A stretch of DNA of 33,284 nt, from positions 1-33,284 of the forward strand of contig NZ_LUFH02000069.1 of NCBI RefSeq assembly GCF_001586785.1. The letters run 5' to 3'. This document shows, piece after piece, positions 17,389 through 26,089 of the stretch. The number at the start of each line of letters is the position of its first letter. Within the stretch, counting starts at the first letter, position 1. Under the pieces are notes generated by a model that saw only the letters and a list, made by a program, of their open reading frames with translations, was not told the origin of the DNA and made no database searches. The DNA is from Sphaerospermopsis aphanizomenoides BCCUSP55 (GTDB taxonomy: Bacteria > Cyanobacteriota > Cyanobacteriia > Cyanobacteriales > Nostocaceae). A program made the translations under genes and the position numbers.

Positions 17389-17411
17389 TTGCCTGAAAAG
17401 GCCGAGGAAAG
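17389..17411 (+). promoter_or_regulatory. Ro-binding hairpin over the Ro gene's ribosome binding site
   Basis: TTGCCT-GAAA-AGGCCGA (17389-17405) is base-for-base the same as the hairpin in chimera 3, exactly 100 bases upstream, with the same bulged C. Its 3' end overlaps the Shine-Dalgarno GAGG (17404-17407), 9 bases before ATG 17417. Ro bound here should block initiation. In addition, AAAGAAG (17408-17414) can pair with CTTCTTT (17428-17434), placing the ATG in a 13-nt loop. Here the hairpin has no tRNA body, so it looks like a captured copy used for feedback. This is inference from position. Confidence 0.7.
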
Positions 17412-17416
17412 AAGCG

Positions 17417-19018
17417 ATGAATTACAACTTCTTTACTAAAAAGAAAACAGCTACACCTCAAAATCAGCCTATCCCTGGCAGGGAAGCAGAGATGATTAAA
17501 GGGCGTAGTGGCGGCTATATGTTTGATGCTGGTATTTGGAAAATGCTGCGCCGTTGTTTGTTAATTGGCACAGCACAAAGCACATACTACGCAGGTAAAA
17601 ATGAATTAACAGAAGATTTTGTTAATGTTATCAAACAAGCAGTTGCGGAAAATCCTGAAAAAGTAGCCGAAGAAATTCTTTATGCTAGTGATGGCCGCGC
17701 CATAAATAACAGTGCGCCTATTCTTGCTTTAGTATTACTTTCAATGGGTGAAACACCAGAAGCAAAAAAAGCTTTTATGGAAATTTTTCCCCAAGTTGTT
17801 CGTACAGGTAGCCATTTTTATGAATGGTTGAATTACACCAAATCTTTGCGTGGTTTTGGTAAAGTTATCCGAGAAGCTGGTAAAACTTGGCTATCACGGG
17901 AAGATGTCAAAGGTTTGGCTTATCAACTTTTGAAATATCAACAACGTCAAGGTTTTACTAACCGTGATGCTTTGCGGTTGTTCCACGTTTACCCACCTAC
18001 AGAAAATCACCGTCAATTATTTGAATGGGTAGTAAAAGGTTGGGAAGAATTGCCAGCAGAGATCCCATCGGATGCGTTAGCACAAATTTGGTGGTATGAA
18101 TGGTTAAAGCGCAATCCTAGCGAAACCCATACAGCTATTTCTCAAGGACGCTTAACCCATGAAATGGCTGCACCTGTAGGCACAATGGATAAACAAGCTT
18201 GGAATTTGCTATTTCAAGAAATGCCTATTGGTGCAATGTTGCGAAACTTGGGTTCTTTAACAGAAATTGGTGTGTTACGGGCTGATGAAACCACGAATTT
18301 GCGGCGTGTGGAAGCAGTTCTGAATAACCAAGAACATTTGCGAAAAGGACGTATTCATCCTATTGATGTGTTGAAAGCCCTCAAAACCTATGAATCTGGA
18401 GGAAGTTTAGGACGCAGTAAGAAAAATTGGCAACCTGTATCTCGCATTGTGGACATTTTGGAAAAAGCGGTTGAACTGTCTTTTGAGGTGGTAGAACCGA
18501 CTGGTAAAGTGTTTATGCACGCCGTCGATATTTCCGGTTCTATGAGTAGCTGGGTTGCAGATATGGGTTTGAGTTGCTGTGAAATTGCCACCACAATGGC
18601 GTTAGTAACAGCAAAAGCCGAGAAAAACTATGCTATTCGCGGTTTTTCTACTCAATTTAAAGATTTAGAAATTACAGCCAAGGATAGTTTTAGTTCTGCG
18701 GTTCGTAAAGCTAGTAACCAGAACTTTGGTGGAACTGATGCTTCTGTAGCTTATCAGTGGATGACCAAGAATAAGTTTAAAGCCGATGTGGTCTGCTTTT
18801 GGACTGACTCAGAAAGCTGGGCTGGGTATCAGCATCCTAGTCAGGCGTTGAAGGAATACCGGAAACAAGTCAATCCTGATGTGAAGGCGGTTTATGTGAC
18901 TTTAACACCTTACAGGATTACTTTGGTAGATCCTCAAGATCCTTTATCTTGGGATTTGGCAGGTTTTGATCCTGGTATTCCGCGCATTATTCAGATGTTA
19001 GCTACTGGTGAATTGTAA
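17417..19018 (+). CDS. rsr: Ro60-family RNA-binding protein (Rsr, TROVE domain)
   Basis: This 533-aa protein is close in length and order to vertebrate Ro60. The ring of HEAT-like helices (TROVE, about 18-360) shows KYQQRQGFTNRDALRL, LLFQEMPIGAMLRNLG and RIHPIDVLKALKTYESG, all shared with Ro60 as I recall it. A vWFA domain (about 365-530) has an intact MIDAS: DISGS (371-375), Thr440 in GGTDAS and Asp464 in TDSESWAG. Ro proteins hold Y RNA on the ring's outer face and bind misfolded RNA ends in the hole; bacterial Rsr uses Y RNA to tether PNPase. ATG 17417 is chosen over the upstream CTG/ATG-like extension because it has GAGG at the right distance and because earlier codons lie within chimera 3. 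Four chimeric Y RNAs flank it. Confidence 0.95.
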   Translation: MNYNFFTKKKTATPQNQPIPGREAEMIKGRSGGYMFDAGIWKMLRRCLLIGTAQSTYYAGKNELTEDFVNVIKQAVAENPEKVAEEILYASDGRAINNSAPILALVLLSMGETPEAKKAFMEIFPQVVRTGSHFYEWLNYTKSLRGFGKVIREAGKTWLSREDVKGLAYQLLKYQQRQGFTNRDALRLFHVYPPTENHRQLFEWVVKGWEELPAEIPSDALAQIWWYEWLKRNPSETHTAISQGRLTHEMAAPVGTMDKQAWNLLFQEMPIGAMLRNLGSLTEIGVLRADETTNLRRVEAVLNNQEHLRKGRIHPIDVLKALKTYESGGSLGRSKKNWQPVSRIVDILEKAVELSFEVVEPTGKVFMHAVDISGSMSSWVADMGLSCCEIATTMALVTAKAEKNYAIRGFSTQFKDLEITAKDSFSSAVRKASNQNFGGTDASVAYQWMTKNKFKADVVCFWTDSESWAGYQHPSQALKEYRKQVNPDVKAVYVTLTPYRITLVDPQDPLSWDLAGFDPGIPRIIQMLATGEL

Positions 19019-19074
19019 GTTTTGCTGTAAGTTGTCAGATGAGGGATAAATACAATTTATCCTTTATCTTTCTT

Positions 19075-19190
19075 GGCGGGTTTCCCTCGTTCGCAACTTG
19101 CCTTTTAGGCCGATGAATTTAGGGTTATTGGATGATATCTCCACCATATTTGGGGATTAGTGGGTTCAAATCCCACACCCGCCGTTTTTT
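19075..19190 (+). ncRNA. tRNA-like/Y-RNA chimera 4, no D arm
   Basis: GGCGGGT (19075-19081) pairs with ACCCGCC (19177-19183). The T arm GTGGG-TTCAAAT-CCCAC (19160-19176) is perfect. CTCCA-CCATATT-TGGGG (19139-19155) makes a 5-bp, 7-nt-loop anticodon-like arm, but the loop lacks U33. No D arm is visible; that place holds the Y hairpin TTGCCT-TTT-AGGCCGA (19098-19113) and the conserved TTTAGGGTTATTG. The acceptor 3' strand is followed by T6 (19185-19190), so the closing stem can also terminate transcription. It starts 57 bases after the Ro stop and is probably transcribed with it. Confidence 0.78.
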
Positions 19191-19491
19191 ATAATTTTAT
19201 CTCACGCAAAGACGCAAAGGCGCAAAGAGGAAGAAGAGAATATTTAGGGGTTGAATGGGCGTTTTTTTATTTCTTCGATGGTTAAAAGTAGGGTGTTTTC
19301 GATGTAATAGCACACTTCTCGAGAAGCATAGTTTAGGCAATATGCTAAAAATTTATTAGCATCGTAATCATCTTTGAGTAATTGCTTTTCTTTATATATA
19401 AAATTCTACAGTGAATTAGATATATATTCGTGTTTAAAAGCATAATATTTACTTTCTATTATAAGATGGAAGGTAGGTATTTTTCCTACCA
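19191..19491. other. Intergenic region after the Ro/Y locus
   Basis: It opens with the dispersed motif CGCAAAGACGCAAAGGCGCAAAG (19203-19225 region), common in cyanobacterial intergenic DNA, then holds a startless minus-strand coding remnant (separate entry). The last 85 bases before the kinase gene end are AT-rich with nothing recognised. Confidence 0.55.
19244..19405 (-). pseudogene. Possible gene remnant without a start codon
   Basis: A minus-strand frame of 53 codons, open from just after a TAG at 19406-19408 to a TAA at 19244-19246, has protein-like composition (for example DDYDANKFLAYCLNYASRE and IENTLLLTIEEIKKR). It has no ATG, GTG or TTG near its beginning and no recognisable family. 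It may be the C-terminal end of a lost gene. Chance cannot be excluded. Confidence 0.3.
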
Positions 19492-21819
19492 TCACAATGT
19501 TTCTGGCCAAGGTGAAGTGGGAGCATCAGCATCAATTACAGATAAATTATCTAGGGTGTAATCTTTTGCTGAAGCTATGTTTTCATCTTTGTAAATAGGT
19601 AATTTTTTCAGATCTTCTAAAACCTGGAAAGCAGAATTATATCTTTGTTTATAATCATCTAAAACCATTTTATTGATAATTTGTGCTAAATCATCGCTAA
19701 CTATTGCCTGATCAACCCATTTTACTTCTCCATCTACATTTCTTTCTAATTCATGAGGAGCAATGCCTGTTAATGCTTTAATAGCAACCATCCCCACCGC
19801 ATAAATATCACTATTATATTTAGGACGACCAAAGCATTGTTCGCTAGGTGCATAACCTTTTGTGCCAATACCAATAGTAAAGGCTGTTGAATCAAGACTT
19901 TCTGTGATTTGGGTGCTAACTTCTTTGACAGCACCAAAGTCAATTAATACTAACTTCCAATCTGAGTGACGGCGGATAATATTGTTAGGTTTAATATCTC
20001 GATGAATTACACCATTTTCGTGGACAAATCTTAAGATTTCTAATAGTTCTTTCAACAGGGGAATTGCTAAATTTTCGCTGATACACTTACCTGATATCAA
20101 TTCTTGATTCAAAGGATGTCCTAGTATATATTCTTGGACTAAATAAAATTCTTCATCTTCTTCAAAATATGCTAAAAGTTGAGGAATTTGATTGTGTGTT
20201 CCTAATTTTTCCAGAGTTTTTGCTTCTGCATTAAATAAACGTCTTGCTAGGGTTAAATTCTCTTGTTTAGTGGTGGCTGGTTTTAACTGCTTAACAACAC
20301 ATTGGGGATTACCAGGACGTTGTATATCTTCTGCGATGTACGTTTCACTAAATCCACCAGCACCAAGAACTTTGATAATTTTGTAGCGTCCAGCTAGTAT
20401 TTTACCGTTCAAAGCTAAATCCCTTTTTTGAATTAAGTCTTGCAGGTCTTCTTGTTGACTGATAATTTCCTGAACTACAGGAGAAGATTTGTATTTCTGA
20501 AAAATTAAAAATAAATTATGTTTATTGATTTTTTCCTTAGCTACTTCAGTACCTAAATAAGAAAGTCCTGTGAAGGTGATAGCAACGATTGGTATGACAG
20601 TTGGGAACATCAATTTACCATAAATAAAACTGCTATAGCTAATTACTCCCCAAACACCAGCTATGGCAATACTAAATAAAAATCTCTGGATACCCTGTTG
20701 TTTTCTTGTTACTATTACAGCTGCACTACTGACCAACAGCAGTACAAACAAACCTCGCAACAATGGACTTTTAATAGCTGTAGCAATAGATTTATTAGCC
20801 ATTAAAGTAGCGATCGCATGGGCGTGAATTTCCACCCCAGCCATACTTTCACGTGATGAAACAGCTACTGGATGATAATCGTTGCTTAATTTTGCTGTAG
20901 CGCCAATTAGCACGATTTTATTTTGGAAAAACTGGCCTTGTTGCAAATAAGTGTCCCAGTTTTCTGAATCAAACACATACCACAAAGGAATTGTGGTGAA
21001 TGTTTCTCTTGTCCCCCAAAAATAAATGCGATCGCCTTTGGGTGGAGAATAATTCACTTTTGCTGCTGCTAACACAGCTTTTTCAAAGGAGGGTATTTTT
21101 GTGGTGATTACATTGTCTGAAGTTGATGTGGGAGAGAATTCACTGGCCAAGCGATGAATCTTACCATCTACCTCCAAGGGAAAGTTGACTGCACCAATGG
21201 ACACTGACCCCAGACCAAACATAGGTAGTGGTTGGGTAATTTGATGAAATGAGCCTTGATGTGTCCTAAAATCTTCATAAACAGCAGCTAAGGCAACTTT
21301 ATGACCATATTTTTGCAAAACTGCCTGTAATTGACGATCATCCGCCTCACCATAACTACTTGATGTATCAAAAACTATATCTAAAGCAACTACACGCGCA
21401 CCAGCATTAATCAACTTAGTGATCACCTGGGCATAGGCTGCACGTTGATAAGGAAAAGATTTGAGTGGTTTTAGGTAGCTGTACTGTTGAGGATCAGTCT
21501 TATAATACTGCTCAGGAATTGAAATGGACTGATCATCAATCGCCAAAATCACAATATCTGGTGGAGCTATCTCTGTCCCACGTATTTGAAAAAAGGCAGT
21601 TGCAGCTTGATTTTCCAGTAATTGCACCCCATCTCCACCAACAGCACAGAGTATTCCTGCCACAATTGCAGAAGTGGCAGTAAGTAGATGACCAAAGCGC
21701 ACCATCAGTTTAGACTGGTGTAAAGGTGCCGTTAAATTTCCTATTGTGAATTTACTTAACTGGCTCTTGGCAGCAGAAAGTGATTTTTCAGCTAAGGTGG
21801 ATGTAGGTTCTTCTGCCAT
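19492..21819 (-). CDS. CHASE2-domain Ser/Thr protein kinase
   Basis: This 775-aa membrane receptor kinase has an N-terminal membrane helix (about 47-66) and an extracytoplasmic CHASE2 domain (about 70-340, with PPDIVILAIDDQSI, ARVVALDIVFD, KIVLIGATAK and SMAGVEIHAHAIATL). Three more helices follow (about 345-430). A Hanks-type kinase domain (about 485-745) comes next: VLGAGGFSETY, the Lys in CVVKQLKP, HRDIKPNN, LIDFGAVK and GTKGYAPSEQ. All catalytic residues are present. CHASE2 binds unknown small signals in the periplasm; the kinase is cytoplasmic. It stands alone, with no phosphatase or target nearby. This architecture is common in filamentous cyanobacteria. Confidence 0.92.
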   Translation of the reverse strand: MAEEPTSTLAEKSLSAAKSQLSKFTIGNLTAPLHQSKLMVRFGHLLTATSAIVAGILCAVGGDGVQLLENQAATAFFQIRGTEIAPPDIVILAIDDQSISIPEQYYKTDPQQYSYLKPLKSFPYQRAAYAQVITKLINAGARVVALDIVFDTSSSYGEADDRQLQAVLQKYGHKVALAAVYEDFRTHQGSFHQITQPLPMFGLGSVSIGAVNFPLEVDGKIHRLASEFSPTSTSDNVITTKIPSFEKAVLAAAKVNYSPPKGDRIYFWGTRETFTTIPLWYVFDSENWDTYLQQGQFFQNKIVLIGATAKLSNDYHPVAVSSRESMAGVEIHAHAIATLMANKSIATAIKSPLLRGLFVLLLVSSAAVIVTRKQQGIQRFLFSIAIAGVWGVISYSSFIYGKLMFPTVIPIVAITFTGLSYLGTEVAKEKINKHNLFLIFQKYKSSPVVQEIISQQEDLQDLIQKRDLALNGKILAGRYKIIKVLGAGGFSETYIAEDIQRPGNPQCVVKQLKPATTKQENLTLARRLFNAEAKTLEKLGTHNQIPQLLAYFEEDEEFYLVQEYILGHPLNQELISGKCISENLAIPLLKELLEILRFVHENGVIHRDIKPNNIIRRHSDWKLVLIDFGAVKEVSTQITESLDSTAFTIGIGTKGYAPSEQCFGRPKYNSDIYAVGMVAIKALTGIAPHELERNVDGEVKWVDQAIVSDDLAQIINKMVLDDYKQRYNSAFQVLEDLKKLPIYKDENIASAKDYTLDNLSVIDADAPTSPWPETL

Positions 21820-22146
21820 ATTGAGTTACTCGTTAATTTCAGTACAACACTGTCATTTATTTACAAGCTGTCTTCCTGGCAACATTCTAATTGAAATCAA
21901 ACTTAAATGAGAATCTTATCCGTTTGTCAAGTATGCTTTAATTACTATCCAAAATGTAACCGTATATTTGTCCTTCAGAATTCCTGACACTTTTTGTCAA
22001 AGTTGGGGCCACAGGCTATAGGGGATGGAGTATATTTTCCTTTACCATTTTCCCTGTAAATTCTCCCCAAATCTGGCAATGGTTACTTTTGCTAGATTGC
22101 TTCTATATTTAAGTATGTCCTCAGTGTATGTATAACTGAACTATTA
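21820..22146. other. Intergenic region upstream of CHASE2 kinase
   Basis: About 330 bases hold the divergent promoter region of the kinase and a plus-strand promoter candidate (separate entry). No gene is recognised. Confidence 0.5.
21994..22022 (+). promoter_or_regulatory. Candidate sigma70 promoter
   Basis: TTGTCA (21994-21999), a 17-base spacer and TATAGG (22017-22022). It would drive transcription toward the frameshifted small ORF at 22147. Based on match and spacing only. Confidence 0.4.
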
Positions 22147-22441
22147 ATGAGAAAATTTATTAATGGACATCAGCCTAGCGCAAGCGGGGAGGAAACTCCA
22201 GGACAAAAGGCAGAAGTAATGGTTTTTTCAGAAGCTGTTTAAGCTGGTGCAACCGGATAGTTATTTTCGGTATGCTGTACTGGTTACTGCCGCAAGTCGA
22301 GAGTATACCTCTTTAGGAGTAAACTTGACGGATATACAGATCAGAATTCTGATCCCCAAATCAATTTTATGGGTAGATTGTGAGCAAACCCTATCTGAGA
22401 AACAGTTGGAGGTTCAACAGGTTCATTTACAAGTATCTTAA
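22147..22441 (+). pseudogene. Small ORF interrupted by a frameshift at a T6 run
   Basis: ATG 22147 opens a frame (MRKFINGHQPSASGEE and on) that stops at TAA 22240-22242 after 31 codons. A second frame continues to 22441 (LVQPDSYFRYAVLVTAAS and on). Removing one T from GGTTTTTTC (T6 at 22223-22228) joins them into one product of about 97 residues passing through VMVFQKLFKLVQPD. I do not recognise the family. It may be a pseudogene, a sequencing error at a homopolymer, or a gene expressed by slippage. Some codons of the second half could also start at GTG 22247. Confidence 0.45.
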
Positions 22442-22767
22442 ATTAAATGTTTTAGCCAATTTTATGCTGCGACAGAGATATAGCGGTTTTCAGTTGGATG
22501 AGAACAGATAGTGATTATAAAACATGGTTTACGGCAAGTTACGCTATCACATACAACAAGACTTTCAACTCTGTTCCCTCTTGCCTGTTACTTTGCAGTC
22601 GCTCCACTTGGGGAAAACCCAAGACCGCGCTGCTCTCTGTTTCCTGCTATAAGATCAAAGCTATACATGAAAACCACCTTATAGACATTAGCATCCTTGC
22701 CAATTAAGAATTGCTATAATCTATTGTTCAATCTTACATTCTTATCTATTATTTAGGTGTAATTTAT
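22442..22767. other. Intergenic region with dispersed repeat copy 2
   Basis: 22524-22578 repeats the element at 11295-11349 (TACGGCAAGTTACGCTATCA, then AAGACTTTCAACTCTGTTC). A TATAAT at 22715-22720 may be the -10 of the NYN gene; no -35 is seen at the right distance. A 69-codon frame here overlaps the repeat and is not believed to be a gene. Confidence 0.55.
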
Positions 22768-23289
22768 ATGGGTTCTACGATGAATCGTCTGTCTATTTTT
22801 GTAGACGGAAACAATATGTTCTATGCTCAACAAAAAAATGGGTGGTTTTTCGACCCCCGCAGAGTCTTAGAATATTTCAAGAATGAACAGCCGGAGACAA
22901 CATTAATTAATGCTTTTTGGTACACAGGTTTAAAAGATCCACAAGATCAACGCGGTTTTAGAGATGCACTCATTAGTTTGGGATATACAGTACGCACTAA
23001 AATTCTCAAAGAATACTATGATGATGTCTCTGGTCGTTACTCGCAAAAAGCAAATTTAGATATTGAAATTGTTGTCGATATGTTTAATACGGTAGATCAA
23101 TATGACCGAGTTGTTTTATTCAGTGGAGATGGAGATTTTGAAAGAGCGATCGAACTATTACGGTCAAAAAATACGCATATTACAGTAGTATCAACTGAGG
23201 GAATGATAGCTAGAGAACTACGCAATGCTACTGATAGATATATAGACTTGAACGATATTAGAGACCAAATAGAAAAAACTGAAGCTTAG
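22768..23289 (+). CDS. LabA-like NYN-domain (PIN-like) protein
   Basis: This 173-aa NYN domain has the acidic PIN-like active site: Asp in IFVDGNNMFYAQ (about 12), Asp in QKANLDIEIVVDMF (about 97-104) and Asp pairs in LFSGDGDFERAIELL (about 120). The fold usually cuts RNA. The closest named relative is LabA, which affects circadian gene expression in Synechococcus, so an RNA or clock-output role is possible but unproven. ATG 22768 has AGGTG 8 bases upstream; ATG 22780 is an alternative start. It lies alone before leuA. Confidence 0.85.
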   Translation: MGSTMNRLSIFVDGNNMFYAQQKNGWFFDPRRVLEYFKNEQPETTLINAFWYTGLKDPQDQRGFRDALISLGYTVRTKILKEYYDDVSGRYSQKANLDIEIVVDMFNTVDQYDRVVLFSGDGDFERAIELLRSKNTHITVVSTEGMIARELRNATDRYIDLNDIRDQIEKTEA

Positions 23290-23449
23290 TAAAATTAACA
23301 ATTATTTACAAAGCCAAGCGTTAAATCAGGCAACTCTGACCAGGGAACAGGAAAAAAGTTGATAATTGATAAATGAGAACTAATAACTGTTCAAAAATAA
23401 AGTTCAAGCTATTCTTAGCCCCAAATCAAAGCCAAACAACCCCAAACCA

Positions 23450-25042
23450 ATGAGCAATCAAGCAGACAGAATTATCATCTTTGATACGACACTGCGAGAT
23501 GGAGAACAGTGTCCAGGAGCGACATTAAATATAGACGAAAAGCTGATTATTGCCAAGCAATTAGCTCGTCTAGGTGTAGATATTATTGAGGCTGGGTTTG
23601 CTTTTGCTAGTCCAGGTGATTTTGAAGCGGTTAGCAAAATTGCTCAAACCGTAGGCACAGAAAATGGTCCGATTATTTGTAGTTTAGCCAGAGCTAGACA
23701 TGATGATATTAAAGCCGCCGCCGAAGCCATAAAACCAGCAGCAAAGGGCAGAATTCATACTTTTATTGCTACTTCTGATATTCACTTGCAATATAAGCTG
23801 AAAAAAACTAGGCCAGAAGTGATCGCCATTGCGGAAGAAATGGTAGCTTATGCCAAAACCTTCACCGATGATGTAGAATTTTCCCCCGAAGATGCAGGAC
23901 GATCTGATCCAGAATTTTTGTATCAAGTTTTGGAAAGAGCGATCGCCGCTGGTGCCACAACTGTTAATATTCCTGACACGGTAGGTTACACTACTCCCAG
24001 CGAATTTGGGGCTATTATCAAAGGCATTGTAGAAAATGTCCCCAATATCGACAAAGCCATTATTTCCGTTCACGGCCACAACGATTTGGGTTTAGCTGTT
24101 GCCAACTTCTTGGAAGCTGTGAAAAACGGCGCAAGACAGCTAGAATGTACCATCAACGGCATTGGAGAAAGAGCCGGAAACGCTGCTTTAGAAGAGTTGG
24201 TAATGGCGCTGCACGTCCGTAGGCAATATTTTAACCCCTTCTTTGGTAGACCTGCGGATTCTCAAGCATCCTTAACCAATATTGACACCAAGCAAATTTA
24301 TAAAACTTCCCGTTTGGTTTCCAACCTAACAGGAATGTTGGTGCAACCCAATAAAGCCATCGTCGGTGCTAATGCTTTTGCACACGAGTCTGGGATTCAC
24401 CAAGATGGAGTGTTGAAAAACAAACTCACCTATGAGATTATGGATGCCCAATTGATTGGGTTAACAGACAATCAAATTGTATTGGGTAAACATTCTGGCA
24501 GAAATGCTTTCCGGACTCGGTTAAAAGAATTAGGCTTTGACTTGTCAGAAAATGACTTGAATAAAGCCTTTGTTCGATTCAAAGAAGTAGCGGACAAAAA
24601 GAAAGAAATCTCTGATTGGGATTTGGAAGCTATTGTTAATGACGAAATTCAACAAGCACCAGATTTATTTAAAGTAGAGTTGGTGCAGGTTTCCTGTGGT
24701 AGCAATGCTCAACCCACCGCTACAGTTACTCTCCGCACTCCCGACGGACAAGAATTAACCGATGCGGCTATTGGTACAGGCCCAGTAGATGCAGTTTATA
24801 AAGCCATCAATCGGGTAGTGAATGTACCCAATGAGTTGATTGAGTTTTCTGTGCAATCGGTGACAGGAGGAATTGATGCACTTGGGGAAGTGACTATCCG
24901 CTTACGTTATGACTCTCGTGTATTTTCCGGTCATGCAGCCAATACCGACATTATTGTGGCATCGGCTCAGGCTTATGTAAATGCACTGAATAGATTGTAT
25001 GCTGCATTGCAGCAGCAAGCGAAGGAAGAAGTAACGGCCTAG
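23450..25042 (+). CDS. leuA: 2-isopropylmalate synthase
   Basis: This 530-aa enzyme condenses acetyl-CoA with 2-oxoisovalerate, the first step of leucine synthesis. The TIM barrel (about 1-280) shows [46 protein letters not shown] and [14 protein letters not shown]. The linker has [11 protein letters not shown] and [10 protein letters not shown]. The C-terminal LeuA dimer (allosteric leucine) domain covers about 385-520 and includes [11 protein letters not shown]. Length is typical. No attenuator or leader peptide is seen in the 160 bases upstream. It ends in a strong terminator. Confidence 0.97.
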   Translation: MSNQADRIIIFDTTLRDGEQCPGATLNIDEKLIIAKQLARLGVDIIEAGFAFASPGDFEAVSKIAQTVGTENGPIICSLARARHDDIKAAAEAIKPAAKGRIHTFIATSDIHLQYKLKKTRPEVIAIAEEMVAYAKTFTDDVEFSPEDAGRSDPEFLYQVLERAIAAGATTVNIPDTVGYTTPSEFGAIIKGIVENVPNIDKAIISVHGHNDLGLAVANFLEAVKNGARQLECTINGIGERAGNAALEELVMALHVRRQYFNPFFGRPADSQASLTNIDTKQIYKTSRLVSNLTGMLVQPNKAIVGANAFAHESGIHQDGVLKNKLTYEIMDAQLIGLTDNQIVLGKHSGRNAFRTRLKELGFDLSENDLNKAFVRFKEVADKKKEISDWDLEAIVNDEIQQAPDLFKVELVQVSCGSNAQPTATVTLRTPDGQELTDAAIGTGPVDAVYKAINRVVNVPNELIEFSVQSVTGGIDALGEVTIRLRYDSRVFSGHAANTDIIVASAQAYVNALNRLYAALQQQAKEEVTA

Positions 25043-25048
25043 TCTGAG

Positions 25049-25084
25049 AGTGGGTTAGTGATTTATCTTGACTAACCCACTTTT
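25049..25084 (+). terminator. Intrinsic terminator after leuA
   Basis: AGTGGGTTAGT (25049-25059) and ACTAACCCACT (25071-25081) form a perfect 11-bp stem ending in TTTT, 7 bases after the leuA stop. Confidence 0.85.
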
Positions 25085-25230
25085 AGCTTAAATAGCAAGT
25101 CTGTTATTTAATATTGATGAAACCATATTGCACTCATGTTTTTAGTTCTTTAATATCAATATATAGATGTTTTTTTCTACCCTTCAGCCCGGTTATAAAT
25201 ATGAGGCGGATATTATCACCGCCTGAGTAT

Positions 25231-25626
25231 TTATACAGATTTATCACTCATCTTTACACCTGCTTTGATAAAGTTAAAATCGGGTGGAAAATGGGTGTTC
25301 TGGTCATAATCCGCTTTTTCTAAATGAGTTCCTTGTAAATTAGCTTGACGCAGATCCGTTGAAAACAACATTGCTCCTCGTAAATCTGCATTTTGTAAAT
25401 TAGCTTGGCTTAAATCGGCAAAACTCAAATCACATCCCCGCAAATTAGTACCACTGAGGTTAGCTGCGCTCAAATCAGCATAGCAGAAGTCAGATCCTTT
25501 CAAGTCAACGTCTTGCAGATTAGCATTACCCAATTCTGCTTTTTCAAAGTTGCGGTTTCCGGCTTCGTACTCTTCTATAATCCTAGCAGCGGTATTAATG
25601 GGCTGTTGAAAATTTACTTTAGGCAT
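25231..25626 (-). CDS. Pentapeptide repeat protein
   Basis: The 131-aa protein carries about 14 consecutive A(D/N)LxX pentapeptides (for example ANLQDVDLKGSDFCYADLSA), which fold as a right-handed quadrilateral beta-helix. A short helical N-terminus (about 1-25) precedes them, and a non-repeat tail follows. No signal peptide is seen, so it should be cytosolic. Functions in this family vary and cannot be told from sequence. It is convergent with leuA. Confidence 0.88.
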   Translation of the reverse strand: MPKVNFQQPINTAARIIEEYEAGNRNFEKAELGNANLQDVDLKGSDFCYADLSAANLSGTNLRGCDLSFADLSQANLQNADLRGAMLFSTDLRQANLQGTHLEKADYDQNTHFPPDFNFIKAGVKMSDKSV

Positions 25627-26089
25627 AAAACAGCCTCACAATTTATCTAAATTTTTTTGACTGGGCTTATTTCACCACGCATATTGATCATATAACCAAT
25701 AATCCCACAGGTGAAGTCATTTTTAACATAAATTTGTCTCCAGATATAACCAGATGAAATTATCAGTGAACACCAACATTTCCGATTTCTGGGATAAGTA
25801 GGGTATCTGCTACCCTAAATTCTTACCAAGCAAATAGACAAAGCAAATAGGATTCCTTGATTCAGAAAGCCAAATTATGGAATTTCTTCACAAGTTCCTC
25901 AACTTTTTGCGTTAATTTTAAACATGGAGTCAATCAGCCTCTAATAACCATCAGGGAATACAGGCTGATACCATCCCTTAAATTTATTAGCAAATTCAGA
26001 TGATGGATGAAAAAATAAAGCTAAAAATTTTGTTAAAAATTTTGTTAAAAATCAATAACGTAGTTACTACATAAAAGGGTGATAAAATA
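25627..26089. other. Intergenic region upstream of hydrogenase protease gene
   Basis: About 460 bases without a convincing gene. Near its end are a direct repeat of AAAAATTTTGTTA (about 26022-26050), a GTAGTTACTAC palindrome (26059-26069 region) and the Shine-Dalgarno AAGGGTGAT before ATG 26090. Promoters for both flanking genes must lie here. Confidence 0.5.

Noticed and set aside
22170-22215. GGGGAGGAAACTCC segment as part of RNase P RNA
   Set aside because: Only a short resemblance to the GAGGAAAGUCC core; the flanks do not contain the other conserved elements.
22498-22707. 69-codon plus-strand frame
   Set aside because: It overlaps a dispersed repeat also present at 11295, has no plausible ribosome binding site and no protein-like family pattern.
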